Assembly (NCBI GenBank): GCA_964529745.1
Contig: CAZGZR010000001.1
Span: 19,699 to 83,698 of the forward strand
DNA: 64,000 nucleotides
Direction of reading: 5' to 3'
DNA from: RBG-16-57-9 sp964529745
GTDB lineage: Archaea; Thermoproteota; Bathyarchaeia; TCS64
Shown here: piece after piece, positions 58,466 to 64,000 of the stretch
How the letters are laid out: each line of letters begins with the position of its first letter
Numbering within the stretch: the stretch's first letter is position 1
Translations under genes and position numbers: made by a program
The notes under the pieces: generated by a model
Told to the model about the DNA's origin: nothing
The model's input: the letters and a program-made list of their open reading frames with translations, nothing else
Databases searched by the model: none

Positions 58466-58684
58466 ATGAACAAAGAGAGGAAGGTGACGGCGTCCCCTGA
58501 CGACGTCGTGCTATACGATTCATCGGTCAGAGCCCTGAACGGCAAGGACCCCTTCTCAGAGGCGTCGAAGATATTGCTTGACATGGACGAACAGGGCCCC
58601 AGCAACGCAATACGCAGGAGAAGAAGGGATTCCCGTGAGTGCCTAAACCTACTTTCTCGCCTAGTCGAGGACTTGAAGAAATGA
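58466..58684 (+). CDS. Small hypothetical protein, 72 aa
   Basis: The ATG is about 22-30 bp after CTTTATATCGG, a good leaderless promoter. The product is charged and helical (SSVRALNGKDPFSEASKILL; RECLNLLSRLVEDLKK) with an Arg-rich centre IRRRRRDSR, so nucleic-acid binding is possible. No family is recognised. Confidence 0.6.
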   Translation: MNKERKVTASPDDVVLYDSSVRALNGKDPFSEASKILLDMDEQGPSNAIRRRRRDSRECLNLLSRLVEDLKK

Positions 58685-58728
58685 GTTTGAGCCTATAACT
58701 GGGCCTCTTTTCATGCTTGAAACATCTT

Positions 58729-59019
58729 TTATGACGCCGCGTTTTCGCCTCGCGGCTCATCTCCTCGCCCTTTTATGTCGTAGACGTGGAGCTGAGAGAC
58801 ATTGATTCTCTCATCGACCTCCTTCATGATCTTGGAGACGGCTGAGAGGAAGTACCCCAGGTTGAGCGTCGCAACCGCGGCACAGGAAATCAACGTAAGC
58901 TGATAGGTGTTCGACAACGATACTGCTGGAAGACGGATGTCACCCAATATCTGGGGGTTCATGGCTGCGCCCACAACACATATTATGACGGCTACACCGG
59001 CGATGAACACCTTCATCAT
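58729..59019 (-). CDS. Small membrane protein, 96 aa
   Basis: From ATG 59019 it has two hydrophobic segments (KVFIAGVAVIICVVGAAM and LTLISCAAVATLNLGYFL), then a charged tail with a coiled-coil-like KIMKEVDERINVSQ. No family is recognised. The frame extends to 59046 without support. Confidence 0.55.
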   Translation of the reverse strand: MMKVFIAGVAVIICVVGAAMNPQILGDIRLPAVSLSNTYQLTLISCAAVATLNLGYFLSAVSKIMKEVDERINVSQLHVYDIKGRGDEPRGENAAS

Positions 59020-59174
59020 ATCGTATTCGAGCGCACCGTGAAACACTGAGAGATAAGAATAATGGATGCCTGATCGAGTTCAGGCTTAACGATACAGCGT
59101 CCATGAACATAAGAAGGGGTTTCAGAGCCTCAGGAGGCGTTTCACGTTCATCAAGTATAGATTTGAACGTTTAA

Positions 59175-62100
59175 TCAGCTGAATATCGATGAGAGGATGT
59201 CTCTGAGTCTCTGAAAGAGCGTCACATAGACTGCTATGAGCGACGTGTCCTCGTTGAATTGTTGAGTTATATCTCTATCATCTGAGAGGAAGCTTCCCGT
59301 TTCGTCTAGCCAGTGATCGAAGACATAGATTCCTATGGCATGTAACTTGTAACGCTGTGGAACTACACGGTGGCTACCTTGTTCAAGCTCTAGACTCACC
59401 GGGGTGTAAAAGGGTGTGCCATCAACGACAACCCTGATCTCTAACGGATCTTGGGCTAAGGTCATCGCGTCGATTTCCACAGTCGTGGGGGTCTCTAGGC
59501 TGTCAACGAAGACCGCCCTAAGTCGATGGTCGTCATCCATGGTGACTGTGATGGTTTCACCGTCTGGAATTCTCGCGTCGTCTAGAGTCCAGTGACTGAA
59601 CTCGCCCAGCGTCTCCTCGGACTCCCACCGTATCGCACTGACGTCAATCGTGAATCCGCCCTCATAATCATAGTTGCCGGAGGGAGGAGTAGTTGAGCCG
59701 GGTCCATCGACGGCTATGTCGAGAGAATATGTCTCGTCTCTTTCCCTCCAGTACTCGATTTTTCCACCGATGACCGTCATCCAGATCTTGGTTCTCATCA
59801 GATCCGTAGGCTGGGCTTCGAAGGGGTCTTCGGTGAGAACGACGAGGTCCGCGTACTTTCCCGGAGTTATGCTCCCCGTCGTGTCCTCCTGGAACGTGGC
59901 GTAGGCTGCGTCGATGGTCATCAAACGGATGGCTTCCTCGACGCTCAGTCTCTGTGCGGTCATCCACTCGGGTACAGGCGTCCCCCAACGCAGCCCCATC
60001 CTCGTCACGGATGTGTATAGACCCGAGATCGAGGGGGATCCGAACCAGCAGTACGGGTAGTCCGAGCTTACCGTGCATGGCGTACCAGAGTCAAGCAGGT
60101 CTCTCCACCTGCCGTTCCACTCCGCTCGCTCTGCACCGAATAGATCGATGTTATCTTGAACGAAGTCAGAGGAAGCCCAGTTGTTCTGGAACGAAGCCAC
60201 TATTCCCTTCGCCGCCATCCTTTCAATCAGGTCATCGCTTATGAAGTAGAGATGTTCTATGCGGTGACGATGGTCTTCATTTGTTTCGTCCCCGAGCGCC
60301 GTCTCGTACGCCGTCAATACCTGGTCGACGGCTGCGTCACCCATGGCGTGGATGGCTATCTGGTAACCCGCTGCGTGTGCTTCGCATACAAGTTTATTCA
60401 ACTCGTCCTGTGTGAAGTAAAGCGTCCCATAGTTACTCGGGTCGTTTGCGTAGGGGTCCCGCATCGCCGCCGTCTCCCCAGCTATCCCTCCGTCGGCGAA
60501 CATCTTGACGCCCAAGACGCGGACCAGGGGGCTGAGCATTTCACCCGGGGCGTATTCCGTGTACCAGTCCGTCCATCTTTCGTGCTGCCAGCTGAGTCTG
60601 AGGTACAGGTTCACCTTCAACCTGATCTTTCCCTCCGCGTCTAGAGCAAGTATCTCGTCGATCAGCTCGGGGTACGTGAACAACTGTGAAATGGTCGTGT
60701 AACCGTTCCTTATCGCCATCTCGACGGCTTCCTCCATCGAGTCCACCTCCACCCAGTCATTCAACCGGTGATCATGGACATCGATGAAACCAGGGAGAAG
60801 AGTCCTACCCTCTAAATCGATGACCTCAGTTTCCGCCCCCGAATACTCTAGTATGTCTTCATCGCTCCCGACGTCGACGATGACGCCGTCTCTGACAAAA
60901 ACTGCCTCTGCTTGGGGTAGCTCATCGTCCATTGTATACACGACGCCGTTGCAATAGATCTGTTCATCGACGCTGTGGGATGTAAAGGTCAGACGTTGAT
61001 TGTCTGAGAAGTAGTCATATTCGTCCTTTGTGAAGACGATTGCCTCGTGCTCGCCTTCAGTGATTGTCTCGCTAAGCTCGAAGTTTCTATACCCCTCAGC
61101 GTCTACCCCAGTAAACGCCATCTCCTGCGGCGGTTCACCGTCGACACTGAGGTAAGACTGCAAGATGTCGGAGTAAGCATCAAGAACTCGAACCTCAAAC
61201 GTTGCCGTCGATCCAGTTATCACAGAGCCTTCAGCTGGGCCGATGTACTCGATCTGGACTGGTTCCGGCATGAGGGGCTGCATGTGCCGCCCTATGGCGT
61301 CAACGTAATCGGTGCCATATGATTCGTCTGAAGGCTGGAAAGGCACGGACGTTGGGTCGATGGGCTGGCCGGGCTCAACCTGTGTCCCCTCGTGCCACTC
61401 GTTCCACGTCTGAACCATGTAGAAAGCGCAATCGCTGGCGCTCATAGTGCTTAGAGCCTGATCGAACTCCGAGACGCTTCTCCCGAGCCTTGGGCTCTCG
61501 TCGACACACCAGAAACCCGGCGACACGAACGCTGAGTAGCTTCCCTGTTGCTCGTACCGCATCGCCGGGGCGTATTGATGCCAACAGTCAGAGCAGTGGC
61601 TGTAACCCGTGTATCCTCCGAAAACCTTCAGCACTGTGTAGACGTTCCCGAGCCTGCTCCTCACTTCGTTCCATTTCTCGGCGTACTCGGCGCCGTCCGT
61701 GCCGTCCGCCCAGACGAACACGACCATCCTGTCGTCTATCTTGAAGTAGTGGGGGCTGTCACCGTATTTATCGGCGACGTAGGTAATGTCGTCGCATATC
61801 TCGTCGACGGAGGGGTCTCCGTACCCCTCGGCCTCGTAGTATATGCACCACTTCAGGTCTCTGTAGGGGCAGCCGGGGCTCGGCATGACCTCGTTGATAA
61901 TCACATCGAACGCCTCGTCGGTGTAGTCGTCGACGCCCCACCACGACGACACCGAGACCCGTATTCCCGCCGCCTTCATGAGGCCCAGCTGCCAGTTGAT
62001 GGTCGAGGTGTCTTTGCTGTCGTACAGCTCTATGCCGGGGTCAAACACGTCTGGCTCCGGGTCGGGTAAGTAGTTTGACGACCAGCTATCCGGTGGATCG

Positions 62101-63149
62101 GTGTCGAAGCCCTCCCAGTGCATGTTCTCACCGTACCATGGGTAGAAGAACGTGGTGACGTATGGCTCGTGTAAAGGATGATTCAGGCGCGTCGGGGATC
62201 TAGGCACGATGAAGGAGTCAAGTATAGCTCCCTCTGGTGTAAGAGCCGTTACATGGACGTTTTCTGCGTCGACCTCGACGTTACAATAGTGATACGTGCT
62301 AACGGCGACATCCCCTCCCTGCCATATGGGCGGGTTCGAGTCGATCTCCGCGAGCTCGGCCCCGCCTCCACCGGTGGTCACATACTGAACGCCTTCTCGC
62401 AACGTGTGATAGTATAGATGGTCGTGACCCGTGAACACGATATCGACCCCCTCATCGACGAAAAGGTCATGAAGCTCGGCTCTCACCGTCTCAGCCTCTG
62501 CCCACCTATCAGGCCTATCCGCTCGAACAGAGTACGGTGGACGGTGAAAAGTAACCACGATGAAGTCGTCCAAGGTGTAGTCTTGAAGGTCCGTGGTCAG
62601 CCAAGACCTCTGAGCCGTGGAGAGGGTGAAGACATGGCTTCCACCCTCAACGTCATCGAAATAGTCCTCGGTGTTGAGGAAGACGAAGTGTATCCCGCCG
62701 TAGTCAAAGGAGTAGTACAGCTCGTTCTCCCCGGGTTCATCGATCACCGAGGAGTAGTCGAAGTAGTCCCGGTAGGTGGCAAGGTCTTCTTCGTAGACAT
62801 AGTATTCTTCGGTGTATTTCTCGTGGTTCCCCACCGCCCCATAGATGGGGATGCCTAGCGTTTTAACAGGTGTAATAGAGTCCTCGAAATAAGTCCATTG
62901 AGAGGCGACTCCTCCCTGAACAACCATGTCACCGGTGTGAATGACAAACTCCGGGTCATGCACCAGAAAGGCATTGATAACGTCGTCGTGTATAGGGGAG
63001 TCTCCTACTCTATCTACATCTGCCCTTGTGTCACCGTAAGCAATGAAGTTGTATTCTGACTGAGCACGGCATACTTTGACTCCATATGGAAGCTGCAGAA
63101 ACGCTATTCCAATTATCAATAATAGACAAAATCTATTCGTAAAATTCAT
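59175..63149 (-). CDS. Secreted multidomain hydrolase: metallophosphoesterase, GH99-like and amidohydrolase
   Basis: This 1324 aa protein begins with a signal peptide (FCLLLIIGIAFLQLPYGV). Residues about 33-318 are a calcineurin-like phosphoesterase (YGDTRADVD, IHTGDMVVQGG, GAVGNHEKY, TGHDHLYYH). About 326-630 resemble GH99/GH71-like glycosidases (FFYPWYGENMHWEG, WNEWHEGTQVEPG). An Ig-like region follows (about 633-725). About 727-1137 form a YtcJ-type amidohydrolase (GFIDVHDHRLNDW, AIHAMGDAAVDQ, HRIEHLYFI). The last 185 residues are beta-rich. A TTATATAATC box lies about 22-30 bp before ATG. No membrane anchor is seen. The whole is one open frame. Confidence 0.85.
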   Translation of the reverse strand: MNFTNRFCLLLIIGIAFLQLPYGVKVCRAQSEYNFIAYGDTRADVDRVGDSPIHDDVINAFLVHDPEFVIHTGDMVVQGGVASQWTYFEDSITPVKTLGIPIYGAVGNHEKYTEEYYVYEEDLATYRDYFDYSSVIDEPGENELYYSFDYGGIHFVFLNTEDYFDDVEGGSHVFTLSTAQRSWLTTDLQDYTLDDFIVVTFHRPPYSVRADRPDRWAEAETVRAELHDLFVDEGVDIVFTGHDHLYYHTLREGVQYVTTGGGGAELAEIDSNPPIWQGGDVAVSTYHYCNVEVDAENVHVTALTPEGAILDSFIVPRSPTRLNHPLHEPYVTTFFYPWYGENMHWEGFDTDPPDSWSSNYLPDPEPDVFDPGIELYDSKDTSTINWQLGLMKAAGIRVSVSSWWGVDDYTDEAFDVIINEVMPSPGCPYRDLKWCIYYEAEGYGDPSVDEICDDITYVADKYGDSPHYFKIDDRMVVFVWADGTDGAEYAEKWNEVRSRLGNVYTVLKVFGGYTGYSHCSDCWHQYAPAMRYEQQGSYSAFVSPGFWCVDESPRLGRSVSEFDQALSTMSASDCAFYMVQTWNEWHEGTQVEPGQPIDPTSVPFQPSDESYGTDYVDAIGRHMQPLMPEPVQIEYIGPAEGSVITGSTATFEVRVLDAYSDILQSYLSVDGEPPQEMAFTGVDAEGYRNFELSETITEGEHEAIVFTKDEYDYFSDNQRLTFTSHSVDEQIYCNGVVYTMDDELPQAEAVFVRDGVIVDVGSDEDILEYSGAETEVIDLEGRTLLPGFIDVHDHRLNDWVEVDSMEEAVEMAIRNGYTTISQLFTYPELIDEILALDAEGKIRLKVNLYLRLSWQHERWTDWYTEYAPGEMLSPLVRVLGVKMFADGGIAGETAAMRDPYANDPSNYGTLYFTQDELNKLVCEAHAAGYQIAIHAMGDAAVDQVLTAYETALGDETNEDHRHRIEHLYFISDDLIERMAAKGIVASFQNNWASSDFVQDNIDLFGAERAEWNGRWRDLLDSGTPCTVSSDYPYCWFGSPSISGLYTSVTRMGLRWGTPVPEWMTAQRLSVEEAIRLMTIDAAYATFQEDTTGSITPGKYADLVVLTEDPFEAQPTDLMRTKIWMTVIGGKIEYWRERDETYSLDIAVDGPGSTTPPSGNYDYEGGFTIDVSAIRWESEETLGEFSHWTLDDARIPDGETITVTMDDDHRLRAVFVDSLETPTTVEIDAMTLAQDPLEIRVVVDGTPFYTPVSLELEQGSHRVVPQRYKLHAIGIYVFDHWLDETGSFLSDDRDITQQFNEDTSLIAVYVTLFQRLRDILSSIFS

Positions 63150-63336
63150 GGTAGAAAAAAGCGGATTAGATTATATAACACTTCTAAAAATCTCTTGGAC
63201 AATTTTGCTGAGACTAAAAATGTGAAACCAGATCTCGAACTTTCCAACTCAACGAGTAAACTTTGTATAAGTTCACCTCTTGGGTAAAAATCATTGGTTT
63301 TTATACACATATAGCAGTATAAATAAAAAAGATGGA
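63150..63336. other. AT-rich intergenic
   Basis: It holds the TATA box of the 63149 gene (63171-63180, minus strand) and otherwise A/T-rich sequence without a gene. Confidence 0.4.
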
Positions 63337-63999
63337 TTATAGTTTGAGGAGCCGTTCCGCGTTCAGCGAGTACATGAGGCTCCTCTGGAATCCCGTGAAC
63401 GTGGGCTCGGCCTCTATCTTCTCCACCTCTCGGCGGAGCAGCCCGTACGGCGAGTTGCTGCCCATGAGTATTCTATGGGTGCCGACAGGCTGGACCGCGG
63501 CTGCCGTCATGCCCCCGGACATGTGGGTCGCAGTGTCCAGGTAGACGTTCTTGTGCCGCGCCGCGATGCCCACGTGGTCGTAGTACATGCTGCTAAGGAT
63601 GAACCGGACCTCGGGGTACTTGCTCATGAGCGCCTCCAGGGGCGAGATGTAGACACGCATGGTGTCCTTGTCGTCGCTGTGAAGCCACACTGGCATCTCA
63701 AGCACCAAGGCGCACTCCACCAGCTCGTGGAAACGCTTTGCCTCCTGACCTACGCCGAAACGGGGATCAGTGACCACGCCCCTGAAGCCCTGGTCCTTGT
63801 ACATGTACATGAGGTCCGTCATCTCGGGGAGCCGGGGATTCATGGTGAAGAACCCTATCAGCTTGTCAGGGTACTCGTCCATGGCCTCCTTGATCACCTT
63901 GTTCTGCTCCCTGAAATCGGGATTGGTGGTGAAGGGGAACACGACGCATCTATCGACCCCCGCGTCACCCATCTCTGTCACCAGCTCCTCTGTCGATCT
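63337..63999 (-). CDS. Amidohydrolase family protein (5' partial)
   Basis: The gene runs off the right edge; 221 codons are visible. It matches the amidohydrolase_2 family (COG2159): VDRCVVFPFTTNPDFREQN, GFFTMNPRLPEM, PVWLHSDDKD, VRFILSSMYYDHV, VYLDTATHMSGG, ILMGSNSPYG, ending with NAERLLKL. HSD and the SNSPYG aspartate-type position suggest a metal site, but the last aspartate reads Asn, which is unusual. Its start is outside the window. Confidence 0.85.
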   Translation of the reverse strand, partial: RSTEELVTEMGDAGVDRCVVFPFTTNPDFREQNKVIKEAMDEYPDKLIGFFTMNPRLPEMTDLMYMYKDQGFRGVVTDPRFGVGQEAKRFHELVECALVLEMPVWLHSDDKDTMRVYISPLEALMSKYPEVRFILSSMYYDHVGIAARHKNVYLDTATHMSGGMTAAAVQPVGTHRILMGSNSPYGLLRREVEKIEAEPTFTGFQRSLMYSLNAERLLKL

Positions 64000-64000
64000 G

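Noticed and set aside
1..64000. Insertion sequences, integrases, phage genes or attachment sites
   Set aside because: No transposase, integrase or phage structural gene was found, and no direct repeats flanking a tRNA were seen by eye.

Overview
The window is archaeal. Direct evidence: a TFB with zinc ribbon and two cyclin folds, a PAC2 protein, soluble heterodisulfide-reductase (Hdr) genes, a SAMP/UbaA-type ubiquitin-like pair, a CCA-encoding tRNA, and many genes whose ATG/GTG/TTG sits about 22-30 bp after an AT-rich TATA-like box, as expected of leaderless archaeal transcripts. A TACK-type lineage such as Bathyarchaeia is my best guess, but no rRNA or ribosomal protein is present to settle it. 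Codon use is mostly GC-rich; the first 2.2 kb, 19.8-22.3 kb and 28.5-30 kb are more AT-rich and look like accessory DNA.

Layout. 0-2.2 kb: end of a membrane protein with a beta-propeller-like domain. 2.2-16 kb: PAC2, tRNA, TFB, cold-shock protein, a DUF5117 metalloprotease, DUF362, a GAF/winged-helix regulator, a crotonase, an MmgE/PrpD protein and a D-aminoacylase-like hydrolase, interleaved with very small genes. 16-29.5 kb: a defence/regulation island with two VapBC pairs, HEPN-MNT, an AbiEii-like pair nearby, orphan ribbon-helix-helix proteins, receiver/PAS/GAF and BlaI-like regulators, two copies of an uncharacterised 94-95 aa protein, two related Ig-like proteins flanking a glutaredoxin, an MFS pump and a CPBP protease. 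29.9-37 kb: a six-gene operon hdrC-hdrB-QmoA-like-QmoB-like-nfnA-nfnB with overlapping or nearly touching genes, probably a soluble flavin-based electron-bifurcating complex coupled to NAD(P)H, followed by two Lrp-type regulators. 38-50 kb: oxidoreductase, a third VapBC, and a sulfur/redox block (DsrE-like, threonine synthase-MoaD/SAMP-MoeB/rhodanese operon, NDH-2, SOUL, MsrA, peroxiredoxin). 50.2-53.2 kb: a tandem array of an undescribed divergent gene pair. 54.5-58.3 kb: a complete NHEJ operon (Pol, Ku, Ligase-phosphoesterase, DUF72). 59.2-63.1 kb: a 1324-residue secreted protein joining three unrelated hydrolase folds.

The strongest candidate for an undescribed system is the 50.2-53.2 kb array. 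Three 126-128 aa proteins with near-identical ends and a divergent centre are encoded on the minus strand, alternating with two intact copies and one decayed copy of a small two-helix membrane protein on the plus strand; a fourth, single copy of the soluble protein lies at 8.8 kb. A second notable signal is a hairpin present twice (9.2 and 23.4 kb), with identical loops and two compensatory base-pair changes in the stem.

Several genes carry apparent single- or double-base lesions (YgbA-like at 16.3 kb, HEPN at 23.8 kb, small genes at 26.7 and 41.7 kb, a conserved gene at 54.1-54.5 kb, one array copy at 52.1 kb), and the tRNA seems one base short in its anticodon loop. This may be real decay of accessory genes or residual assembly error; raw reads would decide.
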